Of a DNA stretch of 64,000 bases, positions 56,279-64,000 are shown in pieces. Each line of letters begins with the position of its first letter. Position 1 is the stretch's first letter. The position numbers and the translations under genes were made by a program. Below the pieces are notes generated by a model. It was not told the origin of the DNA and ran no database searches. It saw only the letters and a list, made by a program, of their open reading frames with translations. The stretch is from Mycolicibacterium sp. J2 (GTDB taxonomy: Bacteria > Actinomycetota > Actinomycetes > Mycobacteriales > Mycobacteriaceae): NCBI RefSeq assembly GCF_026240945.1, contig NZ_JAPFPY010000017.1:106747-170746 (forward strand), given 5' to 3'.

Positions 56279-58303
56279 ATGACCATCCCCTCCTTTTCTG
56301 TTGTCGAGGCCGATCTCGCCACGCTGCGTCGCGCCCTCGAGGAGGGCACGGTCACCAGTGTCGAGCTGGTGGCGCGCTATCTCAATCGGATCGGGTACTA
56401 CGACCGCTCCGGGATCACGTTGAACGCCGTGCCCGTGCTCAATCCCGCGGCCTTCGACGAGGCCCGCGCTTCGGATCTGCGCCGAGCCCGCGGCCGGTCC
56501 CACGGCCCGTTGGATGGCATCCCGTACACGGCCAAGGCCAGCTATATGGTGCGCGGCTTGCCGGTGACGGCTGGTTCACCGGCCTTCGCCGACCTCGTCG
56601 CGCAGGATGACGCGTTCGCTGTGAGCCAGCTACGGAAGGCCGGAGCGGTCTGCCTCGGGCTGACAAACATGCCCCCCATGGCGGCTGGCGGGATGCAGCG
56701 CGGGCTGTACGGACGCGCCGAAAGCCCTTATAGTGCAGACTATCTCACCGCGGCTTTCGGGTCCGGCTCGTCGAACGGATCGGGCACCGCTACGGCGGCG
56801 AGCTTTGCCGCCTTCGGCCTCGCCGAGGAGACCTGGTCGTCCGGGCGCGCCCCCGCGTCCAACAACTCCCTGGTGGCCTACACCCCCTCGCGTGGCGTGA
56901 TCTCGGTGCGCGGCAACTGGCCGCTGGTACCCACCATGGATGTGGTCGTGCCCCATGCCCGTTCGGTCGACGACCTGCTGCGGCTGCTCGACACCGTGGT
57001 CGACGACGACCCGGTCCGCGATGGTGACCTGTGGCGCCTGCAGGACTGGATCGACCTGCCCGCGGCTTCACAGGTGCGCCCCGCGTCATACGTCGACCTG
57101 CCGCCGCTTCCGTTGCGCGGCTTGCGGTTGGCAGTGCCCCGGCTCTACATCAACGGTGATCCCGCCAGCGCCTACCCGATCAGCACGCGCGACTCCGTAC
57201 TGGCCCTGTGGCAGGCCGTGCGCGACGACCTGGTGGCCGCCGGTGCCGACGTCGTCGAGACCGACTTCCCGGCCGTCGAGAACTACGAAGGGCTGCACCC
57301 GGAATCCCGCTCGATGGTCGACCGCGGTTTCGTACCTGCCGAATTCACCGACCGCGAGCTCGGGGACTTGTCGATCTGGGCGTTCGACGCGTTCCTGCGC
57401 GCCGTCGACCAGCCCGGTCTGTCCGGCCTCGCCCAGGTCGATGGCGAGCGCATCTTCCCGCAGCCGACCGGCGCATTGCCCGACCGGTACGGCATCTTCC
57501 CGTTCGATGTCGCCTACGACCTCGCCGAGTATGTCGACCGCGCGCGCCAAGGTGTCACGCCCTGGAACCAGATCCCGTCGATCGAGGCGGGAATGCGCGG
57601 GTTGGAGCACACGCGGCGCGTCGACTTCGAGGAATGGCTGGCACAGAACCGGATCGACGCCGTCGTCTTCCCGGCGGCGGCCGATGTGGGGCCCGCCGAC
57701 GCCGACGTCAATCCGGCGTCGGCCGATATCGCCTGGCGCAACGGGGTGTGGGTGTCCAACGGCAACCTGGTGCCCCGTCACCTCGGCCTGCCCACCGTGA
57801 CCATCCCGATGGGCACGATGGCCGACACCGGGATGCCGGTCGGACTGACCTTGGCCGGTGCCGCCTATTCCGACACCGCCCTGTTGCGGTTGGCCCGTTC
57901 GGTCGAAGCGTTACGGGCCCGCCGGGTTCCCCCGGCGCGCACCCCTGGGCTACCCGACGAGCCGGTGTTCGAGCACCCGCGTCCCGCCGGTGATGGCGAA
58001 CTGACGGTCGCCATAACCGATGTACACACCCGCCGCGACGGCGGCGCCGGCACGCTGCGTTTCCGTATCGACGTGACCAACGCTGCGGCAGAGGCTGTCT
58101 CGGCTTTCGTCGACGGAGTGCGGGTGCCCCTGGCGGTGACCGAGAATTCGGCGAGCGGCACCGTCACGCTGGCCCCGGGCATCCACGACGCCCCGCACAG
58201 CGAGTGGCGAGCACCGTACGGGCCCCTGATCGTCGCCGTGGCGCGCGCCGCCGACGGAGCCGTCGCCGGCGCGGTGGCCACCACCGCGGACGCACCCCTG
58301 TGA
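56279..58303 (+). CDS. amidase-signature enzyme with extra C-terminal domain
   Basis: A 674-residue amidase. The Ser-cisSer-Lys triad maps to K86 (YTAKASY), S164/S165 (GSGSSNGSG) and S188. Residues around the nucleophile are unusual: the family has T-G-G-S-I-R-x-P-A but here TWSSGRAPA (185-193), replacing two oxyanion-hole glycines by Trp and Ser. After the amidase domain (to about 555) comes a domain of about 115 residues with beta-strand pattern, ELTVAITDVHTRRDG...TLRFRIDVTN, probably immunoglobulin-like. No signal peptide is seen. Divergence from the TetR gene suggests induction by its amide substrate, which is unknown. Confidence 0.87.
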   Translation: MTIPSFSVVEADLATLRRALEEGTVTSVELVARYLNRIGYYDRSGITLNAVPVLNPAAFDEARASDLRRARGRSHGPLDGIPYTAKASYMVRGLPVTAGSPAFADLVAQDDAFAVSQLRKAGAVCLGLTNMPPMAAGGMQRGLYGRAESPYSADYLTAAFGSGSSNGSGTATAASFAAFGLAEETWSSGRAPASNNSLVAYTPSRGVISVRGNWPLVPTMDVVVPHARSVDDLLRLLDTVVDDDPVRDGDLWRLQDWIDLPAASQVRPASYVDLPPLPLRGLRLAVPRLYINGDPASAYPISTRDSVLALWQAVRDDLVAAGADVVETDFPAVENYEGLHPESRSMVDRGFVPAEFTDRELGDLSIWAFDAFLRAVDQPGLSGLAQVDGERIFPQPTGALPDRYGIFPFDVAYDLAEYVDRARQGVTPWNQIPSIEAGMRGLEHTRRVDFEEWLAQNRIDAVVFPAAADVGPADADVNPASADIAWRNGVWVSNGNLVPRHLGLPTVTIPMGTMADTGMPVGLTLAGAAYSDTALLRLARSVEALRARRVPPARTPGLPDEPVFEHPRPAGDGELTVAITDVHTRRDGGAGTLRFRIDVTNAAAEAVSAFVDGVRVPLAVTENSASGTVTLAPGIHDAPHSEWRAPYGPLIVAVARAADGAVAGAVATTADAPL

Positions 58304-58335
58304 GCTGAACACCAGCGATGACAACACCAGATGTT

Positions 58336-58387
58336 GGGGTCGGCCCCGGTTCCGCACACCGCCCATGGTGCACAACCGGCCGACCCC
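58336..58387 (+). terminator. hairpin after the amidase gene
   Basis: GGGGTCGGCC (58336-58345) pairs with GGCCGACCCC (58378-58387), extended by GGTT/AACC inside, with a 22-base loop. It lies 33 bp after the amidase stop. The rest of the 280 bp before the diiron oxygenase holds no other feature except a short upstream frame. Confidence 0.5.
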
Positions 58388-58537
58388 GGCGATAGCCCTG
58401 CACCGCAGAGGCTTTCGTCCAGCCAACCGCGGCCGTAACAGGTCAGCGCGCAATGAGTAACGACTTGGCGCACATGCAGACGCCGGAATCACCAGGGTGC
58501 TACCAATTCCAGTAACGACAGCTGGATGGAGATCGGT

Positions 58538-58591
58538 ATGCACGCGGGTTGTCCGTCGGCACAGCGCATCGAGATGCGCACCGGTACATGA
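58538..58591 (+). CDS. possible 17-codon upstream ORF coupled to the diiron oxygenase
   Basis: ATG 58538 has GGAG about eight bases upstream and encodes MHAGCPSAQRIEMRTGT. Its TGA overlaps the oxygenase start (ATGA), and the oxygenase itself has no separate ribosome site. Translation of the oxygenase may therefore depend on this mini-cistron. It is a candidate only; no conservation can be checked here. Confidence 0.4.
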   Translation: MHAGCPSAQRIEMRTGT

Positions 58592-59892
58592 CGGCTCTCA
58601 GCCACGCCGACGATTCGTCGGTCCCGGCCTACACCGAGCGGGTCACCTCCCTCACCGAGGCGATGTCCCGGCTGAGCTTCGATCCCTATGTCGATATCGA
58701 CTGGGATGCGCCCGAGAATGCCTTGGACGCGAACGACACTCGCTGGCAACTGGATCCGAACGCCGTCCCGCTCGCGGCGACCGATTGGTACGGCGAGCAG
58801 TCAGCGCAGCGGCGGATTGACATGGGCCGCTGGCTGACGGCCAACATCCTCAAGGTCACGTTGCAGTTCGAGATGATGCTCATCCGCGGCGTCGTGCACT
58901 ATGCCGGCACACTGCCCAACGGCGCCCAGGTGTTCCGTTACCTGCTGCACGAGTTGTCCGACGAGTGCCACCACATCCAGATGTTCCAGGAGTTCGTCAA
59001 CCGCACCCATGAAGACGTGCCCGGTATGCGGCGGGCATCGCGGATCTTCGGGCCCATCATCGCTTTCATCGGCGGCTACGCCAACGTCTTCCTCTTCATC
59101 GGGGTGCTGTGCGGCGAGCAGCCACTGCACTTCCAGCAGACGCTGCAGCACCGCGGTGCGGCTCAGGTACCACCACTGCTCAACCGGGTCACCTCCATAC
59201 ATCTGGCCGAGGAGGCCCGGCACATCACATTCGCCGATATCCACCTGGCACAGCGAATACAGGGCGCCGGGCGTATCCGGCGAGCGTTGTACGCCATCAC
59301 CTTTCCGTTCTTCCTGCGCTGGCTGATGGGTGAGATGCTCACGCCGCCACGCGCGTTCGTGCGGCAGTTCGACGTCCCGCGACACGTGTTCAAGGCGGCC
59401 TACTGGCGCAGCGCGTACTCGCGGCGCCTGATGGCCGAATCAGCCGGCGACGTTCGCCGACTGGCCGACGAACTCGGCCTGCGGACGGTGTGGTCTCGCT
59501 GGATCTGGCGACTGCTTGGCATCGACGGGCGGCTGCCGCGCTATCGCGGCGAACCGGATCGCAGCCCCGGACTCGGGCTCGTGAACGAACTTCGCGGTGT
59601 GATCTGGGCACGGATGGCAGCGGCCGCGGCGATGGCGAGTGTGGCCTTGTTGGCCACCCCGGACGGCGTGCGCATCATCGCCGTCGCGGCGGCCGGTGCC
59701 GGGATCTGGGCGACCTATCACAGCCTGCGCCACCGCAAGGGTGACGTGGTGGGCAACCAGCCATTCGAGTGGCCGCGGCTTCTGGTCTGGGTGACGGTGT
59801 GCCTCATCATGATTCCCGCCGGCGGCTTGATCGGACTCGCCTTGGTGGTGTTCACCATCCTCTCGGTCGCCGAGTGGATGCCCACGCCATGA
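58588..59892 (+). CDS. AurF-like diiron oxygenase fused to C-terminal membrane helices
   Basis: A 434-residue protein. Residues 1-300 form an AurF-type ferritin-like domain with all likely diiron ligands: E95, E126, H129, E177, H205, E209 and H212, in the same pattern and final spacing as the ligands of the p-aminobenzoate N-oxygenase AurF. Residues from about 325 add three hydrophobic helices (MAAAAAMASVALLA, IIAVAAAGAGIWATY, LLVWVTVCLIMIPAGGLIGLALVVF), so the enzyme is membrane-bound, unlike AurF. It should oxidise an amine or lipid-like substrate. The start is coupled to a short upstream frame; the stop overlaps ATG 59889 of the methyltransferase frame. Confidence 0.87.
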   Translation: MTALSHADDSSVPAYTERVTSLTEAMSRLSFDPYVDIDWDAPENALDANDTRWQLDPNAVPLAATDWYGEQSAQRRIDMGRWLTANILKVTLQFEMMLIRGVVHYAGTLPNGAQVFRYLLHELSDECHHIQMFQEFVNRTHEDVPGMRRASRIFGPIIAFIGGYANVFLFIGVLCGEQPLHFQQTLQHRGAAQVPPLLNRVTSIHLAEEARHITFADIHLAQRIQGAGRIRRALYAITFPFFLRWLMGEMLTPPRAFVRQFDVPRHVFKAAYWRSAYSRRLMAESAGDVRRLADELGLRTVWSRWIWRLLGIDGRLPRYRGEPDRSPGLGLVNELRGVIWARMAAAAAMASVALLATPDGVRIIAVAAAGAGIWATYHSLRHRKGDVVGNQPFEWPRLLVWVTVCLIMIPAGGLIGLALVVFTILSVAEWMPTP

Positions 59893-59909
59893 CCACGACT
59901 GGAGCAGAA

Positions 59910-60824
59910 ATGACCACGACGAATCTTTCGACCAACCCCGGATTGGAGACCCACGATATGGAAACCCTGTCAGAACAACGCCTTTCCAAGCTCACGCTGC
60001 CCTACTTCGACCTGCTCATCGACGAACGCCAGGGCGGCGGCGAAACGGGTCAGCTCTGGGAGAACCAGGTGCATTGGGGATACTGGGACGATCCCAAGAC
60101 GGCCACGGGCACCCAGGCGGACTACACCGCCGCCATGGAGGCCATGAACGGGGTGCTGTTCGAGGCCGGCCGGCTCGCCGACGGACAGCGGCTGCTCGAC
60201 GTGGGCTGTGGCTTCGGCGGAACGATCCAACAGATCAACGGTAGCTACTCCGGCATGGAACTCACGGGTTTGAACATCGACCCGCGCCAACTCGCCGCCG
60301 CCGACGCACAGATCACCCCGGCGCACGGCAACACCCTGCGCTGGGTGGAGGCCGACGCGTGCGAGCTGCCGTTCGAGGACAACTCCTTCGACCGCATCCT
60401 CGCGGTGGAGTGCATCTTCCACTTCCCCTCGCGGCAGAAGTTCCTCAGCGAGGCCGCCCGGGTGCTCAAACCGGGCGGCTGCCTGGCGGTGTCCGACTTC
60501 GTCCCCACCATGATGTTCTTCGGCAAGACACCCATCTGGATGGCGATCCGGCCCCGCATCGCGAAGTCCTACGGGACCCTGGGTGACGTTCCGTTGCGCG
60601 GTTATAAGTCGATGGGCAAGAACGCGGGGCTCGAGCTGGTGGCCAGGCGCAACATCCGGAAGAACACCATGCCGACCTACCCGTTCCTGCTGCGGTTCTT
60701 CCGCGAGCAGGCCTCGGCGGACGCGCAGGACACCCTCTCTGTCGGCACCCGCTGGATGAAATGGCTGTCCAAGCTCAGCCTGCTGCAATACCAGGTCTAT
60801 ACGTTCGTCAAGCCGGAGGTCTAG
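59910..60824 (+). CDS. SAM-dependent methyltransferase, small-molecule type
   Basis: A 304-residue class I methyltransferase. The N-terminal block LPYFDLLIDERQGGGETGQLWENQVHWGYWDDP precedes motif I LLDVGCGFGGTIQQI (about 96-110), then LTGLNIDPRQLAAAD and FDRILAVECIFHFPSRQKFLSEAARVLKPGG. This layout resembles sterol/phenolphthiotriol- and geranyl-type methyltransferases. GGAG precedes ATG 59910; ATG 59889, overlapping the oxygenase stop, is an alternative. It is almost surely co-transcribed with the diiron oxygenase, so both probably modify one product. The end overlaps the convergent exonuclease gene by four bases. Confidence 0.88.
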   Translation: MTTTNLSTNPGLETHDMETLSEQRLSKLTLPYFDLLIDERQGGGETGQLWENQVHWGYWDDPKTATGTQADYTAAMEAMNGVLFEAGRLADGQRLLDVGCGFGGTIQQINGSYSGMELTGLNIDPRQLAAADAQITPAHGNTLRWVEADACELPFEDNSFDRILAVECIFHFPSRQKFLSEAARVLKPGGCLAVSDFVPTMMFFGKTPIWMAIRPRIAKSYGTLGDVPLRGYKSMGKNAGLELVARRNIRKNTMPTYPFLLRFFREQASADAQDTLSVGTRWMKWLSKLSLLQYQVYTFVKPEV

Positions 60825-61810
60825 AACAGGGCGTACTGGTCGCCGTCGCCGGTGGTGTCGACGAACTCCTCGACACCCCGGCCCCCGACGGCGTGGTCGA
60901 TCAGGCGAAGGAACTCGGCATCGGAGAGGAGCGGGACGCCCAGGTCGAGCGCTTGGTAGCCCTTGCCCTGTTCGGGCGCCGTCTCGTTGCACACCACCAG
61001 GGATGTGTGCTGGTCGACGTTCTCGGTGTAGGCCAGCCCGGCGCCGAGGATGCGCTCGAGCACCTCCTCGTGGGTCCTGGTCATCTCGGCCGACAGCGCC
61101 ACCCGCATGCCCTGCACCAGCGGGCGCCCGGCCACGAACGGGCCCGGGTTCTGATACGGGCACGGCAACCGGGCGGCCAGCGTCTTCAGCGGCCGCAATT
61201 CGTCGTGGGTGACCTGGCCGTTGGGCCAGGTCCGCCGGGTCACCGTGCGGATGGGCAGCCAGGCTTTGCGCTCCCTGGCGGCCACCAGCGCCGGTTTGAG
61301 GATCTGCGCCAGGACCAAGGCGTCGTCGAGTGCGTCGTGCGGGCGCATCTGCGTGACGCCCCAGTGCGCGGCCAGGGTCTCCAGGCGCAGGTTCTCGGTG
61401 CCCAGGGCCAGCCGGCGGGCCAGCTCCACGGTGCACATGACCGACTCGACCGGCAGCTGCGCGCCGACCAGTTCGGCTTCGGCGGCCAGGAAGGCGTAAT
61501 CGAAGGCCACGTTGTGCGCCACCAGGGTGCGTCCGTGCAGCACTTCCATCAGCCGCGGCGCGATCTCGGCGAAGGTCGGCTGGCCCTCCAGCATCTCGGT
61601 GGTCAGGCCGTGCACGTGGGTGGGGCCCGGATCCACGCCGGGATTGAGCAGGCTGGCGACACTGTGTTCGACATTGCCGTCGTCCCCGACTGCGAGCGCG
61701 GCCACACTGACCACCCGGGCCTGGCCGGGACGAAAACCCGTGGTCTCCACGTCGACGACCGCCCAGCCGCTGCCCGGTTCGACCGCCGGTCGTCCCCAGG
61801 TCTGGCTCAT
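60821..61810 (-). CDS. DnaQ-like 3'-5' exonuclease with BRCT domain (Rv3711c-like)
   Basis: A 329-residue protein with an N-terminal DEDDh exonuclease domain: ExoI VVDVETTGF (18-26), ExoII HNVAFDYAFL (near 99-108) and ExoIII PHDALDDALVLAQIL (near 157). A C-terminal BRCT domain of about 80 residues (ALSAEMTRTHEEVLERILGAGLAYTENVDQHTSLVVCNE) follows. It resembles the epsilon subunit of DNA polymerase III; mycobacteria proofread with the DnaE1 PHP domain, so this one more likely acts in repair. Position beside leuA and murT-gatD matches M. tuberculosis. Confidence 0.92.
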   Translation of the reverse strand: MSQTWGRPAVEPGSGWAVVDVETTGFRPGQARVVSVAALAVGDDGNVEHSVASLLNPGVDPGPTHVHGLTTEMLEGQPTFAEIAPRLMEVLHGRTLVAHNVAFDYAFLAAEAELVGAQLPVESVMCTVELARRLALGTENLRLETLAAHWGVTQMRPHDALDDALVLAQILKPALVAARERKAWLPIRTVTRRTWPNGQVTHDELRPLKTLAARLPCPYQNPGPFVAGRPLVQGMRVALSAEMTRTHEEVLERILGAGLAYTENVDQHTSLVVCNETAPEQGKGYQALDLGVPLLSDAEFLRLIDHAVGGRGVEEFVDTTGDGDQYALF

Positions 61811-61884
61811 GATTCGAGGATGGCACGGCGGTCCGACAACACGCCGATCGCAGCCGTGCGTGTCGGGCCCCTAAAATTCAGCGG

Positions 61885-63153
61885 ATGGCCGTCACCACTC
61901 GGGGAAAGCTGGCGCTGCGCGCCGGCGCGGCGGCGCGGTGGGCGTCGCGGGTCACCGGCCGCGGAGCCGGTGCGATGATCGGCGGTCTGGTGGCGATGAC
62001 GCTGGACCGCTCGATCTTGCGGCAGCTCGGGGCGGGCCGCCGTTCGGTGGTGGTCACCGGTACCAACGGCAAATCCACCACCACCCGGATGACGGCGGCG
62101 GCGCTGGCCACCGTGGGAGCGCCGGAGCCGCGAGGGCGGCGACATCAGGCAGTCGCGAGCAATTCCGAGGGCGCCAATATGGACGCCGGTCTGGTGGCGG
62201 CGCTGGCCGGCGCCCCCGACGCCGAACTGGCCGCGCTGGAAGTCGACGAGATGCACGTCCCGCATGTTCTGGACGCGGTCGAGGCGGCGGTGGTCGTCTT
62301 GCTGAACCTGTCGCGCGATCAGCTCGACCGGGTCGGCGAGATCAATCACATCGAGCGCACGCTGCGGGCCGGGCTGGCCCGGCATCCCGGTGCGGTGATC
62401 GTCGCCAACTGCGATGACGTGTTGATGACCTCGGCCGCCTACGACAGCCCGAACGTGGTGTGGGTGGCGGCCGGCGGTGGCTGGGCCCAGGACTCGGTGA
62501 GCTGTCCGCGGTCCGGCGAGGTCATCGTGCGCGACGGCGTCGATTGGTATTCGACGGGCACCCCGGCCTTCAGGCGACCCAGCCCACAGTGGTGGTTCGA
62601 TGATACGAACATCTATGGGCCGGAAGGGTTTTCGCATCCGATGCAGTTGGCATTGCCCGGTGCGGTGAACCGCGGCAACGCCACCCAGGCCGTCGCCGCG
62701 GCGGTGGCCCTTGGCGCCGACCCGGCCCGGGCGGTCGCGGCGGTGTGCACCGTCGACGAGGTCGCCGGGCGGTATCGCACGGTTCAGGTGGGAGATCACA
62801 CCGCCCGCCTGCTGCTGGCCAAGAATCCTGCCGGGTGGCAGGAGGCGCTGTCGATGATCGACAAGGATGCCGCCGGTGTCGTGATCTCGGTCAACGGGCA
62901 GGTGCCCGACGGGGAAGACCTGTCCTGGCTGTGGGACGTACGTTTCGAGCATTTCGAGTCGACCCAGGTGGTGGCCGCCGGGGAACGCGGCACCGACCTC
63001 GCGGTGCGGCTGGGCTATGCCGGTGTCGAGCACACCCTGGTGCACGACACCGTCGCCGCCATCGCCTCCTGCCCGCCGGGCCACGTCGAGGTGATCGCCA
63101 ACTACACCGCCTTCCTGCAGCTGAACCGGCGCCTGCCGGGAGCGCGTTCATGA
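61885..63153 (+). CDS. murT: MurT, lipid II isoglutaminyl synthase ligase subunit
   Basis: A 422-residue Mur-ligase-like protein that, with GatD, amidates the alpha-carboxyl of D-glutamate in lipid II. The P-loop VVVTGTNGKSTTTRM (about 56-70), LLNLSRDQLDRVGEI and the C-terminal DUF1727 domain (LLLAKNPAGWQEAL and ISVNGQVPDGEDLSWLWDVRFE) are present. The zinc-ribbon insert of Gram-positive MurT has four cysteines; here only the first remains (SCPRSGE), the second is Ser and the second pair is absent. The stop overlaps the gatD start (ATGA). It matches Rv3712. Confidence 0.94.
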   Translation: MAVTTRGKLALRAGAAARWASRVTGRGAGAMIGGLVAMTLDRSILRQLGAGRRSVVVTGTNGKSTTTRMTAAALATVGAPEPRGRRHQAVASNSEGANMDAGLVAALAGAPDAELAALEVDEMHVPHVLDAVEAAVVVLLNLSRDQLDRVGEINHIERTLRAGLARHPGAVIVANCDDVLMTSAAYDSPNVVWVAAGGGWAQDSVSCPRSGEVIVRDGVDWYSTGTPAFRRPSPQWWFDDTNIYGPEGFSHPMQLALPGAVNRGNATQAVAAAVALGADPARAVAAVCTVDEVAGRYRTVQVGDHTARLLLAKNPAGWQEALSMIDKDAAGVVISVNGQVPDGEDLSWLWDVRFEHFESTQVVAAGERGTDLAVRLGYAGVEHTLVHDTVAAIASCPPGHVEVIANYTAFLQLNRRLPGARS

Positions 63154-63857
63154 CCGTCCGCATCGGGCTGGTGCTGCCCGACGTGATGGGCACCTACGGC
63201 GACGGCGGCAACGCTGTGGTGCTGCGACAACGCCTGCGGTTGCGCGGAATCGACGCCGAGATCGTGGAGATCACGCTCGACGATCCGGTACCTGAGTCGC
63301 TGGATCTCTACACCCTCGGCGGGGCTGAGGATTACGCGCAGCGGCTGGCCACCAAGCACCTGATCCGCCATCCGGGCCTGCAGCGCGCCGTATCCCGCGG
63401 GGCACCGGTGCTGGCCATCTGCGCTGCCATCCAGGTGTTGGGGCACTGGTATGAGACCTCGGCCGGCGAGCGGGTCGACGGAGTGGGCCTGCTCGATGTC
63501 ACCACCTCACCGCAGCAAGCCCGCACCATCGGCGAGGTCACCTCCGAGCCCTTGGTCGACGGCCTCACCGAGCCCCTCACCGGCTTCGAAAACCACCGGG
63601 GTGGAACGATTTTGGGGTCAGACGCGCGACCGTTGGCGCGGGTCACCAAGGGGGCGGGTAATCGCCTGGGCGACGGCTTCGACGGTGCGGTGCAGGGCAG
63701 TATCGTCGCCACCTATCTGCACGGGCCGTGCCTGGCCCGCAACCCCCAGCTGGCCGACCACCTGCTCGGCCGCGTCGTCGGCGAGCTGCCGCCGCTGGAC
63801 CTGCCCGAGGTGACGCGACTGCGCACCGAACGCCTGGCCGCACCCCGTCGCGCCTAA
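63150..63857 (+). CDS. gatD: GatD, glutaminase subunit of lipid II isoglutaminyl synthase
   Basis: A 235-residue class I glutamine amidotransferase of the CobB/CobQ type. The nucleophile is the Cys of VLAICAAIQVLG (near residue 92), and the partner histidine is in TYLHGPCLARNP (near 191). YTLGGAEDYAQRLATKHL contributes the glutamine pocket. It hydrolyses glutamine and channels ammonia to MurT, with which it is translationally coupled. It matches Rv3713. Amidation of peptidoglycan is essential for normal cross-linking in mycobacteria. Confidence 0.95.
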   Translation: MTVRIGLVLPDVMGTYGDGGNAVVLRQRLRLRGIDAEIVEITLDDPVPESLDLYTLGGAEDYAQRLATKHLIRHPGLQRAVSRGAPVLAICAAIQVLGHWYETSAGERVDGVGLLDVTTSPQQARTIGEVTSEPLVDGLTEPLTGFENHRGGTILGSDARPLARVTKGAGNRLGDGFDGAVQGSIVATYLHGPCLARNPQLADHLLGRVVGELPPLDLPEVTRLRTERLAAPRRA

Positions 63858-64000
63858 GCCTCGATCCGTGGATCGACCCTGTTGAGGTTCTTGGGGCTGA
63901 TTTTTGTCATGGCCCCAGATCGTGGGCAGTCGGTAGTTGCTGGTCTACCCAGCTTTTCCTGTGATGTTCGGGTCGGGCCTTTCGGCGGTTGGTCAGGCGG
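63858..64000. other. intergenic region at the window edge
   Basis: After gatD lies a small hairpin (TCGATC at 63861-63866 with GATCGA at 63871-63876) and a GGGGC/GCCCC stem around 63895-63915. Either could end the murT-gatD transcript. A minus-strand frame runs in from the edge and stops at 63907-63909, but it is too short to judge. Confidence 0.4.

Noticed and set aside
63907..64000. possible transposase or gene end on the minus strand
   Set aside because: Only about 30 codons are visible with no recognisable motif; it cannot be assigned from this window.
1..64000. CRISPR arrays, rRNA genes, prophage or complete insertion sequences
   Set aside because: I looked for regular direct repeats, conserved rRNA stretches and transposase or integrase motifs and saw none.

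Overview
The window is high-GC actinobacterial DNA and almost certainly comes from a rapidly growing mycobacterium (Mycolicibacterium type). Three things support this. The ergothioneine operon (egtA-E) is present. The gene order is, from memory, the Mycobacterium tuberculosis Rv3684-Rv3713 backbone: cds1, a tRNA-Pro, a YqeY protein, a MoxR/DUF58 locus, egtEDCBA, asd-ask, leuA, a DnaQ-like exonuclease and murT-gatD. An lfrRA efflux locus and an amt/glnT nitrogen cluster, both known from M. smegmatis, are inserted into that backbone. Many genes are coupled by 1-4 bp overlaps and several probably start on GTG or TTG.

Layout. 0-6 kb: L-cysteine desulfhydrase, a broken SHOCT gene, tRNA-Pro(CGG), a membrane GGDEF protein, a soluble Ser/Thr kinase, an asparagine-type permease and YqeY. 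6.4-13.4 kb: a tightly packed MoxR-type cluster (membrane protein, DUF4129, DUF4350, MoxR ATPase, DUF58) facing a SpoIIM-like protein and an RDD protein, probably one envelope-associated chaperone system. 13.4-22 kb: lfrR-lfrA with a perfect palindromic operator, a GjpA-like exported protein, a cation/proton antiporter, a carotenoid oxygenase divergent from a PadR regulator, and a second PadR gene. 22-36 kb: membrane protein, methyltransferases, a GCS2 ligase-like protein, the five-gene egt operon, exported proteins, a trehalose-synthase-like GH13 enzyme and a DUF4185 exported protein. 36-39.4 kb: asd-ask (with a likely internal beta-subunit start) and a nitroreductase.

39.4-52.3 kb, between ask and leuA, is a nitrogen-scavenging island absent from the M. 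tuberculosis order. It has an amide arm (FmdB zinc ribbon, formamidase, MarR regulator, cytoplasmic AmiC-like amide sensor), an NCS1 permease with a Cys/His-rich tail, and then amt followed by a probable operon. That operon encodes a GlnT/GmaS-type synthetase, a class II glutaminase, a GXGXG subunit, an FMN glutamate-synthase subunit without the usual iron-sulfur cysteines, an FAD amine oxidoreductase and an XRE-cupin regulator. The synthetase plus three split glutamate-synthase parts resemble the N-methylglutamate pathway (GmaS, MgsABC) of methylotrophs. This is the best candidate here for an under-described system.

52.3-64 kb: an unlisted 47-residue exported peptide, a lipoprotein, leuA with an apparently leaderless leucine leader peptide and attenuator hairpin, a TetR regulator with a possible ATC start, an unusual amidase, an AurF-like diiron oxygenase fused to membrane helices and coupled to a methyltransferase, a DnaQ-BRCT exonuclease, and murT-gatD for peptidoglycan amidation. 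No CRISPR array, rRNA, prophage or complete insertion sequence was seen.
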